37,433 bases of DNA, from positions 1 through 37,433 of the forward strand of contig JAJDZJ010000232.1 in NCBI GenBank assembly GCA_022824685.1, read 5' to 3'. Positions within the stretch are counted from its first letter, which is position 1, and each line of letters starts with the position of its first letter. The translations under genes and the position numbers were made by a program. Source of the stretch: Caldilineaceae bacterium. GTDB taxonomy: Bacteria > Chloroflexota > Anaerolineae > Caldilineales > Caldilineaceae. Positions 8,153-14,985 of the stretch are shown piece after piece. The notes under the pieces were generated by a model. It ran no database searches. It had not been told where the DNA came from and was given only the letters and a program-made list of their open reading frames with translations.

Positions 8153-10378
8153 TTACACCAGCGTCAGTATCATGGGCAAGACGTTCAGGAACAGCCACAC
8201 GGCCAGGATCAACATACCGAACAGCAGGTATGTCTGCACGCGTCCATCCTGCAACAGGCGGGCAAGGTGGCCGGCCTGGTCAGAGATCCAGCCGACACCG
8301 TCTACAAAGCCATCGACCACGAATCTGTCGAAGGCGGAAGCGAGATCGCCGAGGCGGAGGGCAGTCCGGCCTACGCCATTGACGAACCAGTCTATGATCC
8401 ACTCCCGGTCGAACAGCGCCAGGAAGCGGCTCAGCCACATCGTGAACAGAACGATGGTGCCGTTATACAGTTCGTCGATCCAATATTTGCGGTGCCACAT
8501 CCACCAGATTGGGCCGAGCACGCGCGCGACGGGATCGGTCTGGCCTTCCTTCAGCCCCTGGCCGTAAACAAGGTAGCCTGCGCCGAGTCCGCCCAGAGCC
8601 ACCAGCAGCGAAACAGCCAGCGGCAGGATATGAAAATCAGGGTGAACCGGATAGAGGTGCATATACTTCATATAGGGTTCAACGAAGTGCGCCAGCCAGT
8701 TGGGAACGATGCCGCCCAGGACAGGGAAGGTTTCGGGGATCCCGACCCACCCGGCCGCGATGGCGAAGAAGCTGATCAGGATCAACGGGGTCGTCATGCT
8801 GGCGACGCTTTCGGGGGCGTGCGAGGCGCCTTCGGTGCGGGCCTGGCCCAGGAAGGTCAGCCCAATTTGGCGCATGGTGTAGAAGGCGGTGAGGAAAGCT
8901 GACAGGGCAAGCGTCCAGAAAAGCCACTGATGGTTGCCGTGCCAGGCGAATGCAAGGATTTCATCTTTGGACCAGAAGCCGGCGGTGACCAGGGGGAAGC
9001 CCGAGAGGGCAAGGCCGCCGATGATAAAGGTCCAGCCGGTTCTGGGCATACGGGACAGGAGGCCGCCCATGTTGCGCATGTCCTGGGCGTCTTCAGTGTC
9101 GAGAATGCCGTCGGCGCGGCGAACGATGTGTGGTTCGCCGTGGTGTTCGTCGTGGTCGTCGTGCGCGTGCTCGTGGGCATGATGGTAGCCATGCTCAACA
9201 CCGTGAATCACGCTGCCTGAGCCGAGGAACAGGAGCGCCTTGAAGAAGGCGTGGGTCAGAAGGTGGAAGAGCGCGGCCAAATAGGCCCCCATACCGATGG
9301 CGGCCACCATGTATCCGAGTTGTGAGATTGTGGAATAGGCCAGCACCCGTTTGATGTCCCATTGGGCCAGTGCGATGGTCGCCGCGAACAGGGCTGTAAA
9401 CGCGCCGATGAAGGCGACGAACTGCAGGGTACCGGTGGAGACCTGGCCGGAGAATTCGTAGATGGGGAACATGCGCACGAGCAGGAATACGCCGGCCGAC
9501 ACCATGGTGGCCGCGTGAATCATGGCGCTGACCGGGGTCGGCCCTTCCATGGCGTCGGGCAGCCAGATGTGCAGCGGGAACTGGGCGCTCTTGCCGATTG
9601 CGCCGCAGAAGATGAGGACGCCGATAAGCGAAATCCAGTGAACTTCGCCGAAGACGGGAATGTTCACGAGCGTGTCGGCGAGCTGATCCAGGTTGGCTTC
9701 GGTGAACAGTTCGCTGAAGCGGAGGCTGCTGGGCTCGCTGCGGACGTAAAGCAGGATCAGGCCGATCATGAGAAGGGCGTCGCCGATGCGCGTGGTGATG
9801 AAGGCCTTAACGGCTGCGGCCCTCGCCGAAGCCTTCTCATACCAGAAGCCGATCAGCAGGTAGCTGCAGAGCCCCATCACTTCCCAGAAGATAAAGAACT
9901 GGAGCAGGTTGTTCGCGACGACCAGGCCCAACATGCCCGTTGCGAACAGACAGATGTAGGCCATGAAACGGCTGTAACGGGGATCCTTGCCCTGGGCGTA
10001 GGCGGTTGGATATTGGGCAGCCTGGAGGTGGTGGGGGTAGGTCATGTAGCCGCTGGAGTAGATGAAGATCATCAGGACCAGGAAGGGCACCATGAAGAGC
10101 ATCAGAGCATTGGAGGGATCCACGGCATAGCCGATGACGAATTCGGTTGCGCCCGTGGGAATGGTGTAGATCGCCTCGTCGATCGGGTGGTCGCCGAAAT
10201 GATCACGGAAGAAGGAGGCAAAGGCGATGCCCCAACCGAGGATGCAGCTGAGGAGGGCGGCGCCGATCGCGGTCAGGGCGCTGCCCCGCTTATTTTTGTT
10301 CAAAAAGAGCACGATCGCCAGGAATGCCAGGAAGGGAGGGATTGGCACAACCCAGGTGACGCTGAATAGTCCTTCCAT
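8153..10378 (-). CDS. nuoL: NADH-quinone oxidoreductase subunit L (second, membrane-only cluster), His-rich insertion
   Basis: A 741-residue distal antiporter-like subunit, about 100 residues longer than the plus-strand NuoL. Conserved elements include E166 in [15 protein letters not shown], the [16 protein letters not shown] segment with its lysine, [30 protein letters not shown], and GFWSKDEIL. Between HG and the DMRNMGGL segment there is an insertion with 10 histidines in 22 residues (396-417), mixed with Asp and Glu, a likely metal- or proton-binding loop. The C-terminus (about 640-741) contains the long lateral-helix region and a final membrane anchor. The start is ATG 10378, with GAGG upstream. 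Confidence 0.94.
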   Translation of the reverse strand: MEGLFSVTWVVPIPPFLAFLAIVLFLNKNKRGSALTAIGAALLSCILGWGIAFASFFRDHFGDHPIDEAIYTIPTGATEFVIGYAVDPSNALMLFMVPFLVLMIFIYSSGYMTYPHHLQAAQYPTAYAQGKDPRYSRFMAYICLFATGMLGLVVANNLLQFFIFWEVMGLCSYLLIGFWYEKASARAAAVKAFITTRIGDALLMIGLILLYVRSEPSSLRFSELFTEANLDQLADTLVNIPVFGEVHWISLIGVLIFCGAIGKSAQFPLHIWLPDAMEGPTPVSAMIHAATMVSAGVFLLVRMFPIYEFSGQVSTGTLQFVAFIGAFTALFAATIALAQWDIKRVLAYSTISQLGYMVAAIGMGAYLAALFHLLTHAFFKALLFLGSGSVIHGVEHGYHHAHEHAHDDHDEHHGEPHIVRRADGILDTEDAQDMRNMGGLLSRMPRTGWTFIIGGLALSGFPLVTAGFWSKDEILAFAWHGNHQWLFWTLALSAFLTAFYTMRQIGLTFLGQARTEGASHAPESVASMTTPLILISFFAIAAGWVGIPETFPVLGGIVPNWLAHFVEPYMKYMHLYPVHPDFHILPLAVSLLVALGGLGAGYLVYGQGLKEGQTDPVARVLGPIWWMWHRKYWIDELYNGTIVLFTMWLSRFLALFDREWIIDWFVNGVGRTALRLGDLASAFDRFVVDGFVDGVGWISDQAGHLARLLQDGRVQTYLLFGMLILAVWLFLNVLPMILTLV

Positions 10379-10447
10379 AGAGAAGCCTCAGGGTTAAGTG
10401 AAAATGTGACGGTCTTCCGTAGTCAGTTCAGAAGCCAGGCGAGCTGC

Positions 10448-10801
10448 CTAAGACGTAGCGGGCCTTCGTACCAGATTGGCAACGACATACCCTGCGAGCA
10501 GGCCGGCAAATGCCAGGGCAAAGAGCCACAGATCGTTCTGAAGCCCGGCGAAAGAACCAGCGGCCAGAAACAGGGCTGCGCCGGCAAGAGAGATGATCAG
10601 GCGAAATGATTGCGCTTTCTTGCGTTTTCGCGCGTCTTCCAAGAGCTGCGCCGCGTCAGCATATTCGGGCTTGTGCTTTACGATCTCTTTGAGCGCATAG
10701 ACTGCGCCGGTGTAGTTTCCGCTCGCCATTTTTTCCTGGGCGAGCTGGTAGAGAAAGTCGCACTGCTCTTCCAGTGTGCCCGTCAACTGCCTCTTGGCCA
10801 C
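10448..10801 (-). CDS. Small TPR protein with two C-terminal membrane helices, in the nuo cluster
   Basis: A 117-residue protein of unknown function. Residues 14-47 fit one tetratricopeptide repeat (LYQLAQEKMASGNYTGAVYA, then ALKEIVKHKPEY), followed by a basic stretch RKRKKAQ (58-64). Two hydrophobic helices follow at about 66-85 and 90-111, ending in RR. By the positive-inside rule, the TPR part should be cytoplasmic. The start appears to be GTG 10801; an upstream ATG at 10809 is out of frame. It is embedded between nuoK and nuoL on the same strand with gaps of 62 and 69 bp, so it is almost certainly co-transcribed. A role in assembly of this membrane arm, or in docking a partner, is inference only. 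Confidence 0.72.
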   Translation of the reverse strand: MAKRQLTGTLEEQCDFLYQLAQEKMASGNYTGAVYALKEIVKHKPEYADAAQLLEDARKRKKAQSFRLIISLAGAALFLAAGSFAGLQNDLWLFALAFAGLLAGYVVANLVRRPATS

Positions 10802-10840
10802 TGTTGCATTGACCTACCGGCAGCCGCCGCCATTGGGGCG

Positions 10841-10862
10841 CCCGCCGAGCTGTTCCGGCGGG
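10841..10862 (-). repeat. Hairpin directly after nuoK (minus cluster)
   Basis: CCCGCCG (10841-10847) and CGGCGGG (10856-10862) form a perfect GC-only 7-bp stem with an 8-nt loop, starting 1 nt after the nuoK stop codon. It lies upstream of the weak ribosome site of the TPR gene and could influence its expression. No U-tract. Confidence 0.5.
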
Positions 10863-10863
10863 A

Positions 10864-11178
10864 TCAGCCCGCAAGAACGTCCAGCTCGTCGACATCGATG
10901 GTGCGCCGCTCGCGGTAGACAGCGATAATCAGGGCCAGGCCGACGGCGGCCTCGGCGGCCGCAAGGCCGATGATGAGTACGGCAAAGGCCTGGCCGGTCA
11001 GGTCTTCCATGGGTCCGACGCCGTGGCGCCAGAAGGCCACCAGGTTGATATTGGCTGCGTTGAGCATCAGCTCGATGCCCATCAGCATGGCGATGGCATT
11101 GCGCCTTGCGAGCGCGCCGTACAGGCCGCACGAAAACAGGAAGGCGGCGAGCATCAGATACCAACTGAGCGGAACCAT
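10864..11178 (-). CDS. nuoK: NADH-quinone oxidoreductase subunit K (second, membrane-only cluster)
   Basis: A 104-residue protein with three transmembrane helices. It carries the conserved membrane glutamates in GIELMLNAANINLVAF (middle helix) and AAAEAAVGLALIIAVYR (third helix), which form part of the hydrophilic axis between NuoH/A/J and the antiporter subunits. The start is ATG 11178, with GAGGT upstream. It lies between nuoJ and the TPR gene. Length and motif spacing are normal for the family. Confidence 0.93.
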   Translation of the reverse strand: MVPLSWYLMLAAFLFSCGLYGALARRNAIAMLMGIELMLNAANINLVAFWRHGVGPMEDLTGQAFAVLIIGLAAAEAAVGLALIIAVYRERRTIDVDELDVLAG

Positions 11179-11202
11179 AGGATCAACCTCAAGGAAATGC
11201 GA

Positions 11203-11222
11203 AGGCCGGTGATCAGCGGCCT
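11203..11222 (-). repeat. Hairpin between nuoJ and nuoK (minus cluster)
   Basis: AGGCCG (11203-11208) pairs with CGGCCT (11217-11222) around an 8-nt loop, about 38 nt beyond the nuoJ stop and upstream of the nuoK ribosome site. Modest stem, no U-tract. Confidence 0.35.
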
Positions 11223-11259
11223 CTCATGGCGGCAGCGACCAAAGTTGAATGCCCTGCCT

Positions 11260-11790
11260 TTACCGATCGCGTGCCAGCATCACTGCCCCGACCAGGGCCA
11301 CCAGCAGCAGCAGGCCCAATACTTCAAATGCGATAACGTAAGTCGTGACGAACTCTCTTCCCAGTTGCCCTATCAGCGCTTCGTCAGCGACGACTTCCTC
11401 GCCGGCGGCGGGCCAGGGCGTTGCCCTGGCAAAAGCAAGCAAGGCGCTGAAAAAGAGAATCGCGAACAGAGACGACTTGCCCCACTGGTTGTTGAGCGGG
11501 GAGGTGCGCCCGAACATCATGCTGCGCGTGAGCATGATGGCGAAGGCGATCAGCATGGCGATCGCGCCGACGTACACAAGGACCTGGCTTACGGCGAGGA
11601 ATTCGGCCTCCAGGAAGATATAGACGCCGGCGACGCCGAAGAATGTCAACGTCAGGGCGAGGGCGCTGTGAAAGAGGTTGCGGCTGATCACCACCGCCAG
11701 GGCGGCGACCGCGGTCAGCAGCGCCACCTGGATGAACACGAACTGTTCGAATGTTGGAATCGGTACCTCGATACCCAGCGGTAACTGCAT
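11260..11790 (-). CDS. nuoJ: NADH-quinone oxidoreductase subunit J (second, membrane-only cluster)
   Basis: A 176-residue protein with five transmembrane helices. It shows the NuoJ signature of the third helix region (FLAVSQVLVYVGAIAMLIAF), where a helix bulge drives coupling in the family, preceded by SALALTLTFFGVAGVYIFL. The C-terminal helix reads FEVLGLLLLVALVGAVML. The start is ATG 11790. It follows nuoH directly; the nuoI that normally separates H and J is absent. The plus-strand NuoJ is similar in size but clearly diverged. Confidence 0.92.
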   Translation of the reverse strand: MQLPLGIEVPIPTFEQFVFIQVALLTAVAALAVVISRNLFHSALALTLTFFGVAGVYIFLEAEFLAVSQVLVYVGAIAMLIAFAIMLTRSMMFGRTSPLNNQWGKSSLFAILFFSALLAFARATPWPAAGEEVVADEALIGQLGREFVTTYVIAFEVLGLLLLVALVGAVMLARDR

Positions 11791-11819
11791 GAGAATCCCT
11801 GCCCTTCCTAATGAGAAGT

Positions 11820-11847
11820 AAGCCGGCGCACGCCCAAGAAACGGCTT
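11820..11847 (-). repeat. Weak hairpin between nuoH and nuoJ (minus cluster)
   Basis: AAGCCG (11820-11825) and CGGCTT (11842-11847) pair around a 16-nt loop, in the 69-bp gap where nuoI would normally be. A stem of only 6 bp with a large loop; it may be chance. Confidence 0.25.
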
Positions 11848-11859
11848 GCCATGCGCTGT

Positions 11860-13101
11860 CTAATACATTGTGCCTTTTTCGGACACCTGCATCCCGCCGA
11901 TGAGCGAGGTCGGTTCGAAAGAGCGCTTTGTCCGAATCTGTTCCTCGCGGAAGTATTTCTGCAGAACATAGGCAACGACGGCCATGACACCGACATTGGC
12001 GATGAAGATCAGCACGTATTGGATTGCGACCGGTGTGGGCAGCTTCTGGATGATGGCCTGGGCGACGATCAGGCCGATCATCAGCGGAACCAGGACCTTC
12101 CAGGCAAAGTACATCATCTGATCGATGCGGATACGGGGGAAGGTGCCGCGGATCCACTGCTGCAGTACATAGACGCCGTACACTTTGATCATAAAGTAGC
12201 CGAGGCCCAGGATGGGCCCGATGACGGGCAAGCCGACGCCGGGGCCCTGCCAGCCGCCGAGAAAGAGCGTGACGGCCACGGCGCCGAGGATCCAGGCATT
12301 CAGGAACTGGGCCAGGAAGAACATAGCGAACTTCATGCCGGAATACTCGATGTGGAATCCCGCGATCAACTCGGATTCGGCTTCGAGCAGGTCAAAGGGG
12401 GTGAGCTCGGCTTCGGCAAGGGAGCTGACGAAGAAGACGATCAGCGCGCCGGGCATGACGATACCAAGCCAGCCCAATCCGAGATTGAAGCCGGCCACGT
12501 GCAGCGACTGCATTTCGACGATCTGGCCGAAGCGCATCGAACCGGTGAGCAGCACAACCGTGAGGATGGCCAATACCAGGGGGATTTCATAGCTCAGGAG
12601 CTGGGCTACGACGCGAAAACCGGCCAGCAGCGCATACTTGTTGTTGCTGCCCCACCCGGCCATCAGCGCGGCCATAATGCCGATGGAGCCAAGCGCCACA
12701 ACGTAGAGGGCCGCGACGTTCAGATCGACGCCGGTCAGCCCCGGCGCGAATGGGATGACCGCCAGCAGCATCAGCACACCGAAAACCGCGAGGATGGGCG
12801 AAAGGTTGTAGGCGATTTTGTCTGCTTCGTAGGGCGTGATGTCCTCTTTGGAGAGCAGTTTTGCGGCGTCAGCAACGGTTTGGAGGAGTCCGTACTTGCC
12901 GACGCGGTTGGGCCCTATCCGATCCTGGATGCGGCTGATCGCTTTGCGGGTGATCCAGATAAGCAACAGCACAGACAACATGCCGTAGTTGATCAGGATA
13001 AAGGAGCCGACGGCGTAGACGAGAAAGATGGCCGCCCAGCCAGGAAGTCCCAGCCCCATGAGCCAGCCGGAGAGCGCTTCGCTCCATTGGGTTACCTGCA
13101 T
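11860..13101 (-). CDS. nuoH: NADH-quinone oxidoreductase subunit H (second, membrane-only cluster), C-terminally extended
   Basis: A 413-residue membrane subunit that, with NuoB and NuoD, forms the quinone site. The first loop is conserved: [19 protein letters not shown] (57-74) and KEDITP. The TM5-6 loop is altered: [17 protein letters not shown] (229-245), where the plus-strand copy has [17 protein letters not shown], so the conserved Arg and Pro are Leu here. The helix after it ends FFLAQF instead of FFIAEY. About 60 extra residues at the C-terminus add one membrane helix (about 359-381) and a charged tail. The start is ATG 13101, with GGAGG upstream. No nuoB, C, D or I gene accompanies it in this cluster. 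Confidence 0.93.
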   Translation of the reverse strand: MQVTQWSEALSGWLMGLGLPGWAAIFLVYAVGSFILINYGMLSVLLLIWITRKAISRIQDRIGPNRVGKYGLLQTVADAAKLLSKEDITPYEADKIAYNLSPILAVFGVLMLLAVIPFAPGLTGVDLNVAALYVVALGSIGIMAALMAGWGSNNKYALLAGFRVVAQLLSYEIPLVLAILTVVLLTGSMRFGQIVEMQSLHVAGFNLGLGWLGIVMPGALIVFFVSSLAEAELTPFDLLEAESELIAGFHIEYSGMKFAMFFLAQFLNAWILGAVAVTLFLGGWQGPGVGLPVIGPILGLGYFMIKVYGVYVLQQWIRGTFPRIRIDQMMYFAWKVLVPLMIGLIVAQAIIQKLPTPVAIQYVLIFIANVGVMAVVAYVLQKYFREEQIRTKRSFEPTSLIGGMQVSEKGTMY

Positions 13102-13129
13102 AACGGTGCCTCCAGACAGGACGCTGTGG

Positions 13130-13151
13130 AAAAGCGGCCCTTCGGGGCCGC
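13130..13151 (-). terminator. Terminator-like hairpin between nuoA and nuoH (minus cluster)
   Basis: On the minus strand GCGGCCC-CGAA-GGGCCGC is a perfect 7-bp GC stem with a tetraloop, followed at once by TTTT. It has the layout of a rho-independent terminator with a short U-tract. It lies inside the cluster, 35 nt after the nuoA stop and about 30 nt before nuoH, so it could attenuate transcription of the downstream genes. Confidence 0.5.
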
Positions 13152-13186
13152 GCGATGGTTCAATGCACGCCGCAAAAAGGCGAAGA

Positions 13187-13543
13187 TTATTGCCACTCCA
13201 AGGCGCCCTTGCGCCAGTCGTACAAGAGACCGATCACAAGCAGCAGGACAAAGAAGATTGTGGCGAGAACGGCGAACATTTCCAGTTGCTGATATGCCAC
13301 CGCGATTGGAAAGAGAAACAGCGCTTCCACGTCGAATACGACGAATACCAGGCCTATTAGATAGTACTGGGCGCGAAATTGCACCCAAGTCTCGCCAATC
13401 GTTTCGACGCCGCTCTCATAGATGTCGTTCTTAATCTCATCGGGCCGGCGGGGACCAAGAAAGTGGCCCATCACGATGGCGGCGAGGGGCAAGACCACGG
13501 CCAGGCCGGACATGATCAGAATGAAGAAATATTGACTGAGCAT
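13187..13543 (-). CDS. nuoA: NADH-quinone oxidoreductase subunit A (second cluster), NdhC-like
   Basis: A 118-residue, three-helix subunit. The family core is present: [36 protein letters not shown] with the conserved Asp and Glu, and the ending [12 protein letters not shown]. The segments following YESG and at the C-terminus resemble cyanobacterial NdhC (a QF...YY pattern and WRKGALEW) more than the adjacent plus-strand NuoA. The frame is open further upstream, but the start ATG 13543 gives the normal length. The mapped extended -10 at 13587-13595 also excludes longer forms. The ribosome site is weak. It is the first gene of the minus-strand cluster. Confidence 0.9.
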   Translation of the reverse strand: MLSQYFFILIMSGLAVVLPLAAIVMGHFLGPRRPDEIKNDIYESGVETIGETWVQFRAQYYLIGLVFVVFDVEALFLFPIAVAYQQLEMFAVLATIFFVLLLVIGLLYDWRKGALEWQ

Positions 13544-13586
13544 TGCCGAGAATCCGTTTGTGTGGAAATTAACAATCTCCCGCAAA

Positions 13587-13595
13587 AGTATAGCA
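13587..13595 (-). promoter_or_regulatory. Extended -10 promoter of the minus-strand nuo cluster
   Basis: On the minus strand TGCTATACT gives a TG-N extended -10 with TATACT (5 of 6 consensus). The -35 region is poor, as is common for extended -10 promoters. Expected transcription start is about 13580, giving a leader of about 37 nt before ATG 13543. The same TGN-TATACT form occurs upstream of mreB. Confidence 0.5.
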
Positions 13596-13727
13596 TAGCG
13601 ATTTCTGATAGCGAAAGTCTGTACCCTTTGTAAACGCAAAAGGCGGGAGAGCAGGGGCGAGGGGACAGGGGCGACGGGCAGTCGGCGTTTGGTTGGCGGA
13701 ACTGAGAGCATTTGGCGCGGATGGGCT

Positions 13728-13757
13728 TTGACAGTCGATTTCGGTTCGTGCTAGAAT
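13728..13757 (+). promoter_or_regulatory. Sigma-70-type promoter of the plus-strand nuo operon
   Basis: A perfect -35 TTGACA (13728-13733), an 18-bp spacer, and -10 TAGAAT (13752-13757, 5 of 6). Expected start is near 13764, leaving about 64 nt of leader before nuoA ATG 13828. This placement rules out an in-frame ATG at 13756 as the nuoA start. Confidence 0.75.
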
Positions 13758-13785
13758 GAAATCGTTCGTGGAAAAATGCACGAAC
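13744..13785. promoter_or_regulatory. GTTCGTG repeat set: putative operator or 5' mRNA hairpin
   Basis: GTTCGTG occurs at 13744-13750 (in the promoter spacer, touching the -10) and again at 13764-13770 (at the expected start site), exactly 20 bp apart, or two helical turns. An inverted CACGAAC lies at 13779-13785. The last two form a perfect 7-bp inverted repeat with an 8-nt spacer. Either a repressor binds here, or the repeat folds as a hairpin at the mRNA 5' end. Confidence 0.45.
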
Positions 13786-13827
13786 AGTTCCCCAGGCCTA
13801 TCAGGAGCGCGGAAAAGGAATGTCGGG

Positions 13828-14184
13828 ATGGCAAGCGATTATCTGCCACTTCTCATTTTGATCCTGTTGGCGGCCGGATTCGGCGCGATCGCCATAGGGC
13901 TGCCAGCCCTGCTTGGGCCGCGAGAGCGCAACAAACAGAAGTTGGAGCCATACGAGTCGGGGATCATCCCTTTTGCCGACGCCCGTCGGCGGTTCCCGGT
14001 GAAATACTATCTTGTTGCGATGCTCTTCCTGATATTCGACATCGAAGTCATCTTCCTCTTCCCGTGGGCGGCAGTCTTGAGAGACCTTCGCCTGTTTGCG
14101 CTACTGGCGATGGTTCCCTTTTTCATTGTACTCGTGGTAGGTTTCCTCTATGAATGGAAGAAGGGCGCTCTCGACTGGGACTAG
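13828..14184 (+). CDS. nuoA: NADH-quinone oxidoreductase subunit A (complete operon)
   Basis: A 118-residue three-helix subunit at the junction between the membrane and peripheral arms. Motifs: LGPRERNKQKLEPYESG, FPVKYYLVAMLFLIFDIEV with the conserved Asp/Glu pair, and LYEWKKGALDW. The pattern is that of Nqo7-type bacterial subunits. ATG 13828 is chosen because AAGGA lies 8 nt upstream and the promoter -10 overlaps the alternative ATG at 13756. It heads the 12-gene operon; nuoB follows after 159 bp. Confidence 0.93.
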   Translation: MASDYLPLLILILLAAGFGAIAIGLPALLGPRERNKQKLEPYESGIIPFADARRRFPVKYYLVAMLFLIFDIEVIFLFPWAAVLRDLRLFALLAMVPFFIVLVVGFLYEWKKGALDWD

Positions 14185-14343
14185 AGGCTGGGGAATCGCT
14201 GGCCGCGCACGGTCTTTCTCAGGCAACGAACAACAGATAGTTTGGGACGAACAGCAATAGGGCATTGAAAGCCGAGTGCCAGACGCCGCCCCCCCAACCT
14301 GCCGCCGGCGACACGGCTGAAATGCAGATGCAAAGGAACGGAA

Positions 14344-14871
14344 ATGGGCATAGAAGAAAAGGTTCCTGAAGGCATTTTGACCACCTCGCTGGACAGCGTT
14401 GTCAATTGGGGAAGGGCCAATAGCACATGGCCCTTGCTCTTTGGTTTGGCCTGTTGCGCGATGGAGATGATCGCCACCGGAACGGCGCGACACGACATTG
14501 CCCGTTACGGTTCGGAGCTGTTTCGGGCCAGCCCGCGGCAGGCGGATCTGATGATCGTTTCCGGGCGCGTCAGCAACAAGATGGCCCCGGTCATCAAACG
14601 GATCTACGATCAGATGCTGGCCCCAAAATGGGTAATCGCGATGGGAATCTGCGCCAGCGCCGGCGGGCCATTCAACAATTACGCCATCATTCAAGGGGTC
14701 GACAAGATCATCCCCGTGGATGTCTACGTGCCCGGATGCCCTCCTCGACCTGAGTCACTTCTATATGCGATGGACATGTTGCGCGCGAAGCAGCGACGCG
14801 AGACGATCGGGGCCGGCCGCAAGGTAGAGGAGCCGCTGGCGGTTGATGAGATCATGCCCCTGGGCGTTTGA
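14344..14871 (+). CDS. nuoB: NADH-quinone oxidoreductase subunit B (N2 cluster)
   Basis: A 175-residue peripheral-arm subunit that carries the terminal [4Fe-4S] cluster N2, the direct electron donor to quinone. Ligands are visible: C37 and C38 in [10 protein letters not shown]103 in [13 protein letters not shown], and C132 in VPGCPPRPE. All four are intact. The start is ATG 14344, with AAAGGA upstream. This is the only nuoB in the window, so any complex built on the minus-strand membrane arm would need this copy or one encoded elsewhere. Confidence 0.95.
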   Translation: MGIEEKVPEGILTTSLDSVVNWGRANSTWPLLFGLACCAMEMIATGTARHDIARYGSELFRASPRQADLMIVSGRVSNKMAPVIKRIYDQMLAPKWVIAMGICASAGGPFNNYAIIQGVDKIIPVDVYVPGCPPRPESLLYAMDMLRAKQRRETIGAGRKVEEPLAVDEIMPLGV

Positions 14872-14985
14872 AGCCGCGTTGAGAATAACGGGTCTGCCGC
14901 CGAGCGACGGGCCATCTTGCCCGCGTTGTGAACCGTATCTAGTATTTGTCCTGGCAGGCGTGGAATAGAGAGAGCGAGTTTAGCG

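Noticed and set aside
6606-10369. Other long plus-strand frames opposite nuoM and nuoL (near 6606-7613 and 9362-10369)
   Set aside because: Same reason: low-complexity antisense shadows of conserved membrane-protein genes, without ribosome sites.
11851-13434. Long open frame (about 527 codons) on the plus strand opposite nuoH and nuoA of the minus cluster
   Set aside because: Its translation is rich in His, Asp, Gln and Arg with no domain or membrane character, and it mirrors highly conserved nuoH. It is an antisense shadow caused by GC-rich codon use.
13756-14184. Longer nuoA beginning at ATG 13756
   Set aside because: The ATG overlaps the -10 element TAGAAT, so it cannot be in the transcript; ATG 13828 has a ribosome site and gives the normal length.
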